A stretch of DNA of 64,000 bases from Stomorhina lunata (lineage: Eukaryota > Arthropoda > Insecta > Diptera > Rhiniidae): assembly GCA_933228675.1 (NCBI GenBank), contig OW121740.1:37733792-37797791 (forward strand), in the 5' to 3' direction. Below are positions 11,636 to 22,828 of this stretch, in pieces. Position numbers and translations under genes: made by a program. The number at the start of each line of letters is the position of its first letter. Position 1 is the stretch's first letter. A model generated the notes under the pieces. The model searched no databases. It was given only the letters and a program-made list of their open reading frames with translations, and had not been told where the DNA came from.

Positions 11636-12443
11636 TACCCTTCACCACCATAGGTGGAAAGGGTATTATAAGTTTGTGCTGATGTATGTAACGCATGGAA
11701 ATATTCATCTTAGACCCACCTTAGTATACCAATAGGCTTAGAATCACTTTCTGAATCGATTTAGCAATGTCCGTCCGTCCGTCCGGCTGGACCCCCATGT
11801 ACACCTTGTAATCAAACTACAGGTCGCAATTCAAATGATAATTTGATGAAATTTGGCACAGATCATTTTTTTTATAATGGGACCATGGCTATTAAAATTC
11901 ATCAAAATCAGTCCATTATTTATGGTACCTCCCATAGGTCCCACTTCCCGGAATTTATATATTGGCCACAAATATCAATATTTTAAAAATTTTATTTTAA
12001 TTTTTTATTTTAAAATTTAAATCAAATACTGCTTATATAAACTAAAATCACTGTACCAAACTTCGTTAAAATCGGTCCACATTTGACCATAGCTCCCATA
12101 CAAACTTTTCTTTAAAAACGCACTAAATGAGATAAAAATCACTAAAACGGTCGTAAATCTTACGATAATGGGAATTTTAAGTTTATTTTTTGCATACATA
12201 ATTTTTGTAACAACTGTAATCAATTTGCCAAATTTCGAGATAATCAGTCCACATTTGACCCTAGCTCTCATATAAGTCCAAATGTCGAAAGCAGCTTAAA
12301 TATATAAGTTTTGAGAAAATGTTTGTATGATGGCAAAATTTAGCAAATATTTGTCTTTATATAGGAAAAATAACACCTTTGACTCTAGTGGTGAAGGGTA
12401 TCGTATCGGTCGGGCTTGACCGACTATAGCACTTTCTTACTTG
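11636..12443 (+). mobile_element. Dispersed family R element, copy 1
   Basis: Non-autonomous repeat of about 0.8 kb with fixed ends ATACCCTTCACCACCATAGG and CTATAGCACTTTCTTACTTG, flanked on both sides by TT. Landmarks in order are GGTGGAAAGGGTATTATAAG, GATGTCCGTCCGTCCG, TGGACCCCCATG, GGTACCTCCCATAGGTCCCA, CGGTCCACATTTGACC, and an internal GTGGTGAAGGGTATCG that mirrors the start. It has no long open frame shared between copies. I do not recognise the superfamily. A small A/T-rich expansion near 11980-12010 is specific to this copy. Confidence 0.85.
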
Positions 12444-12563
12444 TTTTTGTTTAAATTCATGATAAATTCATTATATTTATTAAAAAAATTTCAAACAAAG
12501 ATAATTTTTCAGTGAAAATAAATTGCATATGGGCAAATCCGAAAAACATTAAATCAAGGACAG

Positions 12564-13272
12564 CAAGTAAGAAAGCGCTATAGTCGGTCAAGCCGACCAT
12601 ACGATACCCTTCACCACTAATGTCAAAGGTGTTATTTTTCCTGTATAAAGACAAATATTTGCTAAATTTTGCCATCATACAAACATTTTCTCAAAACGTA
12701 TATATTCAACCTGTTTCCTTCATTTGGACTTATATGAGAGCTAGGGTCAAATGTGGACCGATTATCTCGAAATTTGCCAAGTTACAGTTGTTACAAAAAT
12801 TATGTATGCAAAAAATGAACTCAAAATTTTCATAATCTTTAGATTTACGAGCGTTTTAGTGAAATTTGGTACAGTGATTTAAGTTTACATAAGCAGTATC
12901 TGTTTTAAATTTCATGAAAAAATATTGATATTTGTGGCCAATATAACATTTCCGGGAAGTGGGACCTATGGGAGGTACCATAAATAATGGACCGATTTTG
13001 ACCAATTTCAATAGCCATGGTCCCAAAAAAATTATCTATGCCAAATTTCATCAAATTATCTTTAGAATTGCGACCTGTAGTTTGATTACAAGGTTTACAT
13101 GGGGGTCCAGCCAGCCAGCCAGGCAGACGGACGGACATCGCTAAATCGACTCAGAAAGTGATTATAAGCCTATTGGTATACTGAAAGATGGGTCTAAGAC
13201 AAATATTTCTATGCGTTACATACATCAGCACAAACTTATAATACCCTTTCCACCTATGGTGGTGAAGGGTAT
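12564..13272 (-). mobile_element. Dispersed family R element, copy 2 (inverted)
   Basis: The same landmarks as copy 1 appear on the minus strand, from GGGTAT at 13272 back to CAAGTAAG at 12564. About 120 bp separate it from copy 1, so the two form a roughly 1.5-kb inverted repeat. It lacks about 50-100 bp relative to full copies in the GCACTAAATGAGA region. The TT flank is preserved on the 13272 side (AA on the plus strand). Confidence 0.83.
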
Positions 13273-13829
13273 AAAAAAGTCACTTCCATTTTTTGTAGCG
13301 TCCGTCACAGCATTTTAAAAGCGAATATCTTTTTTTCTCCGAAACAAGTATGTAAATTAACAAATGCCATTCGAGAGTACAATCGATGGGCTAATATTCT
13401 CCGAAATTTGTGCAAAGATATCTCGTGTAAAACGACAATGAGATTCATATAAGTACAACAAAATCCGTACAAATGTATCGTCCGTCATGCCCATATGCTC
13501 AAAAATGGAGTTTTGCTATTTTCTTTCGATAACTTTTATTTCTGCTCGAAAAAATAAAAGTCAAAAATAACTGTTATTTTTTTTTTGAGATAAAAATCAG
13601 AAAGCATAGCATTTTATGAATATTTGGTCTAAGACTATCAAAATGGTATATAGGTTGCTTCTTTTAATCAAAAATTAAAAAATAACAGTTATTTTCTGTC
13701 CCTGAACAGTAGTCAAGTCTAGTCTAAAAACCTGCCCGCGGGCTCTTATACAACAGAAATATGTAGTACCAAAGCACACACTCACAATATTTGTTTTTTG
13801 CATAAGTTGGGGAACACTGTGTTATATAT

Positions 13830-14560
13830 CTTAAGTAGTTCTTAAGATATATGATTGTCTGACATTTAATCTCCTTAAAGTTGTGTTGACATTTTTATAT
13901 ATATTAAAACAACTTTACATACGTTGACAGTTCGAAATTTTAAAAGTAACATCAAAATGTCTGAAGGCTTTTAGGCTATATGAGCTTAAACACGAAATGT
14001 CTGACAAATGTCTGAGATCCTGTATTTTATAAACAATGTTTTTAATACATAACATGACTGTATTGCTATTGGGTATTATTGCCCAATATTTAAAAAGAAC
14101 TGTAGAGCTACAAAAAAATCTCAAAAGAAAAATGTCTGATGATTGTCTGAATTTAACACTACTAAACAATATCAAACTGTTTTAAAGAATTATACAGTTT
14201 TCTTGGTGAACCGCAGTGGTATAGCAAGTTAGGTTCCAAGTTCGATCCCACATAAGATAACTTTAGCTTTTTATAGCTTTACAGTTCTTTTTATATATTG
14301 GGTATTATAGCCCAATATTTAAAAAGAACTCTAGAGCTACAAAAGACTTCAAAAGAAGAATGTCTGATGATTGTCTGAAATGGTTAAATATGCTAAATCA
14401 ACTTTACATACAAAAGACAGTTCGAAATTTTAAAAGTAGCATCAAAATTTCTGAAGGCTTTTAGGCTATATAAGGCTTAAACACGAAATGTCTGACAAAT
14501 GTCTGAGATTCTGTATTTAATAAACAATGTTTCTAATACATAACATGACTGTAGCTTACA
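13830..14560. repeat. Internally duplicated segment rich in GTCTGA
   Basis: About 145 bp at 13905-14050 recurs at 14395-14555, sharing CAGTTCGAAATTTTAAAAGT, GAAGGCTTTTAGGCTATAT and AATACATAACATGACTGTA. A second pair, 14060-14150 and 14295-14385, shares GGGTATTATWGCCCAATATT and GAATGTCTGATGATTGTCTG. The two pairs appear in mirrored order around 14150-14300, which suggests a duplication followed by insertion or an element with repeated subterminal GTCTGA motifs. The central 14205-14252 contains GCAGTGGTATAGC and AGTTCGATCCC, resembling tRNA A and B boxes. Confidence 0.7.
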
Positions 14561-15303
14561 AATGTATCAAATACATATTATTTGGATCTTTTTCGATGTT
14601 GGTACATTCAGAAAAAAGTTAGACCAAATACTCCTGAACAAAGTCGCGGAACATTGTCAAACCAAATTTTTGACTTTTAATTATTAAAAATGCGATTTTC
14701 ATATGTAGCCTAAAAATAGCGCCATCTTTTAACATAATTTAGAAACAAAAAAGTTGTAAAATAAACAGATTAATTTTCTAAAAAGCCGTTTTTGATATAT
14801 TGCTAATTATAAGTCTTAAAAAGTATCTGAAATTTCGATATCTTAAATGCTCTTAATTTATGATATCTTTAAGATTGTCTGAAGTTTTAACCACTTTAAT
14901 TCTCATACATGATTTTCTCCTTCGCAAATTAAGAAAAAACCACAACAACAACAAATAAATTTCCCAGAAAATCGTTACATTTTTCTATCATTTTGCATTT
15001 CTTATCAGCCATAATCTACTGACTATTTAACCATAATATGACTTCAAAAGAAATTCAAATGTAATAAATTTTTCAAGCACAAACAGAGCAAATAAATATT
15101 CAAAACGCTAAAAATTTTATCTCAAGTGAGAAAAACGAAAAAATGTTGTTCTATTTAGATTATCTCGAGAAAGAAAAACACACAAAAGCGACAGAAGAAA
15201 AGAAGAAATTTTGCAAATCTTAAATGTTTAAATGAAAAATAGTTTTCAAATAAAAAGTTGATATTATTGGCTTAAAGGAACCTGCCCATCTACCAGGGGT
15301 ATA
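14561..15303. other. AT-rich stretch, no gene seen
   Basis: No repeats longer than a few units and no recognisable coding sequence. A few further GTCTGA copies near 14875 connect it loosely with the preceding segment. Confidence 0.4.
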
Positions 15304-15604
15304 CCCAGCAAAACTTTGGTAATGGCAAGTACTCTGATAACTGGTTACCTTGTAACGACTACAACATACCATCCGAATAAATAATAAGTTATTACAGAAG
15401 TACTTATTTGTAATTAAGATGGTAATTTAAACTGAATGGCCCCGGTTCAAATCCCACCAAGGGCAACAATTTTTTTAGTTTTTTTTATTAAAAGAGTCTT
15501 TTTAAATGATTTTTGAATTTTAAGAACTTAAATATTATCTTCTGTAAAAAAAATTTATAAAACGAACTCACGTTAATGAAAAAATACCATCATGAGTCAA
15601 TTTT

Positions 15605-16060
15605 GATTATGTAGGGGATGTTGAATACCAAACACGATTCTTATTGGTCTTAACTAGGTAAGCCCAACTTATCTGGGTCATCCTTCATCTCAACTGTGGA
15701 CACACACCTCCTCATGGTATCACCCGGGGAGCTAGTTTAACACACATTAATATTGTGAGTTAACATGTTCCGAGAGTTGTCCCATAAGATCGATAAAAAT
15801 GGTTTAGGATTACGGGCTAGTAACCCTCTTTTGAAAAAAAATACAATGAAGAGGATAAAATTAGAATTGAAATGTCCCACTACCTAATGTTAGAGGAGGA
15901 TGTCCGAAACTTCGATAGAAAGACCAAGTAGAGGAACATTTTTCAAAGCTTGGCCTATAAAATTGGAGAATATTCGCACAAGATCGAAATCCATGGAATT
16001 CTAAAATATGCTCGGACTTTGACCTTAACAGGTTGTAACATTTAAGTAAGTAAGAGTCAA
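15605..16060 (+). repeat. Dispersed family S, copy 1
   Basis: About 0.45 kb related to 56690-57000 and, in part, to the minus strand of 52478-52690. Shared landmarks are TGTAGGGGATGTTG, TTGGTCTTAACT, a CCTCCTCRTGGTATCACCCG block, GTTAACAC, and a downstream block CCGAAACTTCGAT ... TGGAATTCTAAAATATGCTCG. The last block also appears inside the hAT-like element at 49.6 kb. I do not recognise the element of origin. It could be a SINE or the 3' tail of a retrotransposon. Confidence 0.65.
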
Positions 16061-16281
16061 TCTTATGTAAAAACTTATACAAAAAAGAAGATTTAAAATT
16101 GTTTAAGTTTTAAAATAATTTTAAAAAAGTTTTAAAATAATTACAAAAAATCGTAAAAATATTTTTCCAAAAATTACAACAAAGCAAAAAAAAGCAGGGA
16201 AAAACAAAGTTATTTTCACATGATTTTGGTTCTAAAAATAAAAATTGTTTATATTAATTATAAGCTGCTAAGTTTTTAACA

Positions 16282-16354
16282 TATGAAGTAGCTCAGTGGA
16301 AGAGTCTCTGCCTAGCAGTCGGAGGGTCTGGGTTCGAGCCCCCATGGGGTCATA
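16282..16354 (+). other. tRNA-like sequence (SINE fragment or tRNA pseudogene)
   Basis: TAGCTCAGTGG at 16289-16299 fits the RNA polymerase III A box, and GGTTCGAGCC at 16331-16340 fits the B box, with the right spacing. A D-arm (GCTC/GAGT) can form. The acceptor ends (TATGAAG against GGGGTCA) do not pair and the T stem has two mismatches, so a functional tRNA is unlikely. An A-rich tail follows. A tRNA-derived SINE relic is the simplest reading. Confidence 0.45.
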
Positions 16355-16832
16355 AAAAAAATTTTGTATTTCGTTCAAAAATATATGTTTTTAATAAAAC
16401 AACAACAAAAAAGTTGTTGCTGTTGTTGTTGTTGCTTTCAAATTGCTTACCCAAGTCATTACTTTCTGCAATTGGTAAGTACTTGCCTCCAATGACATCC
16501 CCATGTTAATGTAATGACTTAAACAGCGAATGAGTAAGTAGTTCGTATTCAATAATTTAACTGTTTAACTCATTATTTGGTAATGAAAAGTTTTACTGGG
16601 TATGACTGGATATCTTAAAAAAGAGTTTTTTTTATTCAATTTTTATTTTATTTTTTCCAATCATTTAGGCTAAATTATTTTCTAATCGTATGGTCGTTTT
16701 GAAAAGTCACATAAAAAGGAGATTATACAGCATTTACTCTGTATACTCTAGTACCATTTGCAGCTATCATCACTACATAATCGTATATTCTTAAGGAAAT
16801 ATTTTTTATAAGTATGACCAGAACACAATTCT

Positions 16833-18110
16833 AAGTTCATTCTTCTACAATGTCAATATTTTTAAGAGCGCCACATAAATTGGCCGATACTGTTGCAATT
16901 TCACGTTCTATATTCGTACGAAGTTCATCAATCGTCGCTCACTTGTTGACATAGATCATAGACTTCACATATCCCCACATGAAATAGCCTAACGGCGTCA
17001 AATCGCACGACCGAGGCGGCTAATGGACTGGGTCATTTTGTGAGATAACACGTTCTTAAAACTTGGTTTTCAAAAAATTGATTGTGACATTCGCTATGTG
17101 GCTTGTGGCGCCGTCCTGTTAACATATCCTCCAAGTCCATATCATCCAATTGGGGCCAAACATATTCGGGGAAAAAATATTTTAAGTTCATACTTCTCCA
17201 ATGGTAATAGTTTTAAGAGCGCTACATAAATTGGCCGATACTGTTGCAATTTCACGTTCGATATTCGTACGAAGTTCACCAATCGTCGCTCACTTGTTGA
17301 CATAGATCATAGACTTCACATAGCCCCACATAAAATAGCCTAACGGCGTCAAATCGCACGACCGAGGCGGCTAATGGACTGGGCCATTTTGTGAGATAAC
17401 ACGTTCTTAAAATTTGGTTTTCAAAAAATTGATTGTGACATTCGCTATGTGGCTTGGGGCGCCGTCCTGTAAACATGTCCTTCAAGTCCATATCATCCAA
17501 TTGGGGCCAAACATATTCGGGGAAAAAATATTTTAAGTTCATACTTCTCCAATGTCAATAGTTTTAAGAGCGCTACATAAATTGGCCGATACTGTTGCAA
17601 TTTCACGTTCGATATTCGTACGAAGTTCACCAATCGTCGCTCACTTGTTGACATAGATCATAGACTTCACATAGCCCCACATAAAATAGCCTAACTGGGC
17701 CACTTTGTGAGATAACACGTTCTTAAAACTTGGTTTTCAAAAAATTGACTGTGACATTCGCTATGTGGCTTGTGGCGCCGTCCTGTAAACATGTCCACCA
17801 AGTCCATATCATCCAATTGGGGCCAAACATATTCGGGGAAAAAATATTTTAAGTTCATACTTCTCCAATGGTAATAGTTTTAAGAGCTCTACATAAATTG
17901 GCCGATACTGCTGCAATTTCAAGTTCGTTATTCGTACTAAGTTCATCAAGCGTCGCTGGCTTGTTGGCATAGACCATAGACTTGACGCAACCCCACATGA
18001 AATAGTCTAACGGCGTCAAATCGCACGACCGAGGCGGCCAGTCGACTGAATGATTTCGTGAGATAACACGTTCTTTAAACTTGGTTTTCAATAAACTGAT
18101 TGTGACTGTC
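16833..18110 (-). pseudogene. Tandem array of a Tc1-mariner-type transposase fragment
   Basis: Four head-to-tail units begin at 16833, 17183, 17535 and 17851 (periods about 350, 352 and 316 bp). Each encodes, on the minus strand, the end of a DDE_3/Tc1-mariner transposase: a PQLDDMDL-like segment, GRRHKPHSECHNQFF in a shifted frame, then WPPRSCDLTPLDYFMWG and VKSMVYANKPATLDEL. The third catalytic D lies in CDLTPLD. Unit 3 lacks about 36 bp covering that motif. Unit 4 is the most divergent and the best open (78 codons). All units carry frameshifts or stops, so no active enzyme is possible. Only the 3' fragment was amplified. Confidence 0.85.
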
Positions 18111-18600
18111 CCTATCGTTGTACTTTTGTAACGTCCCTGTTGAAAAACCCGATATTTGTTTCTGTCTTAAGGTTTTGTCTGACCATCGAATTATTTCTAA
18201 TATCCACCTCTGCTCCAACATGATCCAATTCGTCCGCTATTTCTTTATAATGCCCTAATACTCAGCACCTCGATCCCTTCAATTTTTCGATTCATGGTCT
18301 CCCAATGATGTTTTATAGTCCATTCTGGTATACATAGGTTTATGCTTTTAAAAGAGGTGAGTGCCCTATTTCTTAAATGGTAAACAATTTAGCACTAAGC
18401 CTTTCACTTGCTTCGAATATAGATTTATTTCATTGCGAATCTAGATTGTAACTTCATCCTCGAAGAATTCAGCGAAATATTTTACTAAAAATTTGTCTTC
18501 TTCACAAATTTTTTCTTCTTTTAAAGAAGTTTGGCAAATAGATAGGACCTTATTCCTTCAATTTAAACTAACTTTCAGTTTTGAAAAATATTGCTACTAT
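18111..18600. other. Unassigned stretch, no gene seen
   Basis: The sequence is somewhat less AT-rich than its surroundings, but no conserved motif or open frame is recognisable. It may be a decayed part of the transposon next door. Confidence 0.35.
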
Positions 18601-18734
18601 GGACAAATGTTGCCTATAAGCAACATTAAACACAATGTGTTTATGAAATTCCAGGCACAACAAATAAAACTATTTTTAGTTTTATCAACTTTATCTCATT
18701 TCCTTAATTGTAATTTATAACTTTTTTGAAAAAA

Positions 18735-20600
18735 ATTAAATTATTTTATCAAAAATTTTATTTAGAAAATTATTTTATCAAAAATTTTCTTTAGAAAATT
18801 ATTTTATCAAAAATTTTCTATAGAAAATTATTTTATCAAAAATTTTCTATAGAAAATTATTTTATCAACAAATTTTCTATAGAAAATTATTTTATTAAAC
18901 AATTTTCCATAGAAAATTATTTTATCAAAAATTTTCTATAGAAAATTATTTTATCAAAAATTTTCTTTAGAAACTTATTTTATCAAAAATTTTCTTTAGA
19001 AAATTATTTTATCAAAAATTTTCTATAGAAAATTATTTTATTAAAAAATTTTCTATAGAAAATTATTTTATCAAACATTTTCTATAGAAAATTATTTTTT
19101 CAAACATTTTCTATAGAAAATTATTTTATCAAAAATTTTCTTTAGAAACTTATTTTATCAAAAATTTTCGTTAGAAAATTATTTTATCAAAAATTTTCTT
19201 TAGAAAATTATTTTATCAAAAATTTTCTATAGAAAATTATTTTATCAAAAAATTTTCTATAGAAAATTATTTTATCAAAAATTTTTCTATAGATTTTTTT
19301 TATCAAAAATTTTCTATAGAAATTTTTTTTACCAAACATTTTTTTTATCAAAAACTTTCAATAGAAAAGTTTTTTATTCTATAGAAATTTTTTTATCAAA
19401 AATTTTCTATAGAAATTTTTTTTATCAACAATTTTCTATAGGAAATTTTTTTTATTAAAAATTATCTATAGAGAATTTTTTTTATCAAAATTCTCTATAG
19501 ATTTTTTTTTATCAAAATTCTCCATAGAAAATTTTTTTATCAAAAATTTTCTATAAGTTATTTTTTATCAAAAATTTTTCTATAAAAATTTTTTTTTATC
19601 AAAAATGTTTCTATAGATATTTTTTATTATCAAAAACTTTCCATAGTAAATTTTATTATCAAAAATATTTCTATAAATTTTTTTTCTCTAAAATTTGTCT
19701 ATAGAAAATATTTTTTATCAAAAATGTTTCTACAGCAAAAAAATTTTTTCTAGAATTTTTCTATAGAAATTTTTTTTATTTGGGAATTAAAATTAAATTA
19801 AAAATTTTTTTATCAAAAATTTTTCTGTGGAAAATTTTTTTATCAAAAATTTTTCTGTGGAAAATTTTTTTATCAAAAATTTTTCTGTGGAAAATTTTTT
19901 TTATAAAAAATTTTGTATGGAAAAGTTTTTTCATTAAAAATTTTTCTATAGAAATTTTTTTATCAAAAAATTTTGTATAGAAATTTTTTTTATTTTAAAT
20001 TTTGTATATCAAAAATTTTCTATAGAAGATTTTGAGAAAAAAATTTTCTATAGAAAGTTTTTTTTATCAAAAGTTTTTATAGAAAATTTTTCTAAATAAA
20101 ATTTGTTTTATCAAAAATTTTTTTATAGAGAACTTTTTTTAGTAAAAATTTTGTATAGAAAATTTTTTTTTATCAAAAATTTTGTTTATACATTTTTTTA
20201 TAAAAATTTTCTATAGAAAATTATTTTATCAAAAATTTTCTTTAGAAACTTATTTTATCAAAAATTTTCTTTAGAAACTTATTTTATCAAAAATTTTCTT
20301 TAGAAAATTATTTTATCAAAAATTTACTTTAGAAAATTATTTTATCAAAAATTTTCTATAGAAAATTATTTTATCAAAAAATTTTCTATAGAAAATTATT
20401 TTATCAAAAATTTTCTATAGAAAATTATTTTATTAAAAATTTTTTATAGAAAATTATTTTATCAGAAATTTTGTATACAAAATTTTTTTTATCAAAAATT
20501 TTCTATAGGAAATGTTTTCATCAAACATTTTTCTAAAAAAACTTTTTTTTCAAAAATTTTTTATTAGAAATTTTTTAGAAATGTTTTTTCAAAAATTTTG
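18735..20600. repeat. 29-bp array inside copy C
   Basis: Units are TTTTCTATAGAAAATTA plus TTTTATCAAAAA, mostly 29 bp, with blocks carrying CTTTAG instead of CTATAG. The left half is fairly homogeneous. 19290-20200 is degenerate with poly-T expansions. 20215-20480 becomes homogeneous again. Phenylalanine/lysine-rich open frames in this stretch are repeat artefacts. Confidence 0.92.
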
Positions 20601-21119
20601 GGGCATCAAACATTTAATTAAAATGCTCTAAGGTCCTAATCTATTACAATTATTTGTTATTGAAGTAAATAGTATTTTTTTGAGTTTTTATTTAAAATTT
20701 TTTTACAGAAAAATATTTCTAACGAAAAATATTTTTATCAAAATCTTTTGTAGAAAAAATTTTTAAAATTTGAAGATCTACAGAAAAATATTTTCATCGA
20801 AAATTTTCTATAGAAAAATATTTTTTTCGAAGATTTTTCTATAGAAAAATATTTTTACGGCAAATTTTTTTATAGAAAAATATTAATAATTTTTCTATAG
20901 AAAAATATTTTTATAGGAAATTCTCACAGAAAAATATTTTTATCGAAAAATTTTCCAGAGAATAATATTTTTATCAAAAATTTTCTAAAGGAAAATATTT
21001 AAATCTAAAAAATATTTATACAGAAAAATCTAAAATTGTTTAATATTAGTATTTATTTGCGTTTCGAATAATAGTCCCAATTCATTACATTTATTTGAAA
21101 CATTGTATACAAAGATAAT

Positions 21120-22590
21120 GCCAAATATCTAGGAGCGTTCCTTGACTCTAAGCTGTCCTGGAACTTAAATACCCGATATAGGGTGTCTAAGGCCTCCATT
21201 GCACTATACTCGTGAAGAAGAGCTCTGGGCAATACGTGGGGCCTATCCCCATCTAATACCGCCTGGATCTTTAAAATGGTTGCTAAACCTATACTCATGT
21301 ATGGCGATCTCGTCTGGTGGCCTGCCCTAAGTAAGGCCAATCAGCGAGGATCCTTTGTTAAGGTTCTCAGATCAGCTGCCCTCATGATTACGGGTGCCCT
21401 AAGAACTACACCCTCAAAGGCACCCTTTGTTATGCTCAACTGGCTACCGGTTGAGCTAATGGCTCAGTTCGTAGCCCTCAATTCAGCAATCAGGTTAATG
21501 ACTACCGGTGAATGGTCTACGTCATCCTTAGGCCACTCAACTATTTTGGAAAAACTCCCAAACATTCCCGTAAACATTGACTACTGCATTCCCTCCCCCG
21601 TTTTCGAACAACTCTTCTCTGTGGATATCTCAGGGATTCTACTTGCTTCTACAGCAGGGACACTGGATATCTACTCAGACGGATCCAAATCGGCACGTGG
21701 GGTGGGAGGGGGCTTCTTTATCCCACTCTATGGGACAAAAGTAAAATTCAAGCTCCCCACACAATGCAGTATTCTACAAGCTGAAATCGTAGCTATTTAT
21801 AGGGCGAGCAAATGGCTCACGTACCATCGAGTATACTCAAACGATATTCGCTTCTGTACAGATAGCCTTTCTGCAATCCACTCTTTATCATCGGTCTACA
21901 CGACATCCGTTCTCATCCGCGAATGCCGCTCATCCCTCAATGAGATGGCGAGACATTCCAATATGGAACTTTTCTGGGTACACAGTCATAGAAATGTACC
22001 AGGCAATATCACTGCGGACAACCTAGCGAAAGGTGGTACTCTCCTTGGTCAGGAGAACACTGACCAATTCATAGGTTTACCGCTTTCTGCATGCTCATTA
22101 AGCAGTTTCTTTTTAGGTCCGCACAGACCAACTGGTCCACAGAATTGACCTGTTCGATATCTAGACTTACATGGCCAACTTACGACTGTAAGCGTTCTGC
22201 AATCTTGGTTAGCCTTCCGCGCCAAAGACTTCGCACCCTCATCTCAGTACTCACAGGACACTGGGTGATAGGTTCTCATGCTAGAAGACTTAATCCTCAT
22301 AGTAATGATTATTGCAGAAGCTGCCACAACGTAGAGGAAGAGGAAACGAAATCCACTTGGGTTTCCCTTTTTTGCAGGGTCTTTCAGAGATCGCGGACCT
22401 CAGTATTCGCAAAATTTGTTCCTTCATTGGTGCAACAGGATGGCTCTAACTAAGTCTCTTATATCTTTTGGGGTAGTTTAGAAACCTTTATCTTTCTCTT
22501 CTATCCATTTGCAGGAATTACAAGGGGACCTCTCTGGACCCAAGTGACGCGGACCATATGGGCTGCATCCTGCCTAACCTAACCTAACCT
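21120..22590 (+). pseudogene. 5'-truncated LINE with reverse transcriptase end and RNase H domain
   Basis: Begins within the reverse transcriptase thumb (NAKYLGAFLDSKLSWNLN), then an in-frame TGA at 21213-21215, then 290 open codons (21276-22148). The RNase H domain is complete in its catalytic residues, counting from the Met at 21276: D135 (IYSDGSK), E170 (QAEIVAIY), D196 (CTDSLSA), D248 (NITADNLAKGG). A frameshift near 22110 leads to the C-terminal cysteine-rich segment LTGHWVIG ... CRSCHNVEEEET. RNase H after the reverse transcriptase fits the I/R1/LOA group of LINEs. The 3' end is a (CCTAA)n tract at 22572-22590. The 9-bp direct repeat AAAGATAAT (21111-21119, 22591-22599) marks the insertion. 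Confidence 0.9.
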
Positions 22591-22828
22591 AAAGATAATA
22601 TTGTCGTCGGAATAATGTTTGAGATAATATTTCATTGTTCTCTCGAACTGAATATTTTGTTGCTAAAAATTGGATTTTGATTTTGTCTCTAGTGTATTTT
22701 GTTTTTGTATTTTCTTTAACAAAGAAACATCCAATTTTAAACTGAATGCTTTTAATACTCATTTTCACGAATTTCATTAATGATTACAAAAAGTGTTCGG
22801 CTTCTGGTGTTATGGCCTGCCTATGCCT

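Larger units (their letters stand above)
11350..13704. mobile_element. Palindromic composite carrying two inverted family-R copies
   Basis: Outer ends resemble each other in inverted orientation: CAGAGACCGTAACTG at 11350, and CAGGGACAGAAAATAACTG on the minus strand ending at 13704. Just inside the left end is a tandem of roughly 70-bp units (11390-11625) with TTTTTTGAGCA, CAGTTATTTTTG and TTTTTTCGAGCAG. One such unit recurs inverted near 13540-13590. Between them are family-R copies in opposite orientation. CAGRGAC-type ends could suggest hAT, but the flanks show no 8-bp duplication, so the class is uncertain. Confidence 0.5.
15304..16600. mobile_element. MITE-like element with CCCAGYAAAACTTT ends
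   Basis: Inverted ends CCCAGCAAAACTTTGGTAAT (15304) and, on the minus strand, CCCAGTAAAACTTTTCATTA (from 16600). Flanks are TATA on the left and TATG on the right, compatible with a short duplication TAT. The interior carries an inserted or captured family-S segment (15605-16060) and a tRNA-like segment (16282-16354). A (CAA)n/(GTT)n palindromic microsatellite lies at about 16400-16435. No transposase is visible, so mobilisation must have been in trans. Confidence 0.6.
18611..22828 (-). mobile_element. Foldback-like element, copy C, interrupted by a LINE
   Basis: Starts with arm sequence (TGCCTATAAGCAACATTA ... ATTTATAAC, compare 9938-10060), then an array (18735-20600). A central segment at 20601-20690 (ATTACAATTATTTGTTATTG, compare 7975-8000), a short array and the unique end (21040-21110 and 22600-22828) follow. 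The unique end is the reverse complement of 6325-6600 and 36740-37090. The hammerhead-like part of the centre is missing. The unique end is split by the LINE fragment at 21120-22590. Joining the flanks restores continuity with the homologous uninterrupted copies. Confidence 0.75.

Noticed and set aside
12017..12271. Frames recurring in several family-R copies (for example MRARVKCG... and GTINNGPILTNF...)
   Set aside because: They appear in different copies only because the DNA is repeated. They are short, change frame between copies and match no protein family I recognise.
15434..15470. CCCCGGTTCAAATCCCACC, a good B box suggesting another tRNA gene
   Set aside because: No A box at a suitable distance upstream and no acceptor stem. 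It may be a SINE remnant but cannot be supported.
22572..22590. CCTAA repeats as an interstitial telomere
   Set aside because: Only three repeats, exactly at the 3' end of a LINE with a target-site duplication. They are the LINE tail.
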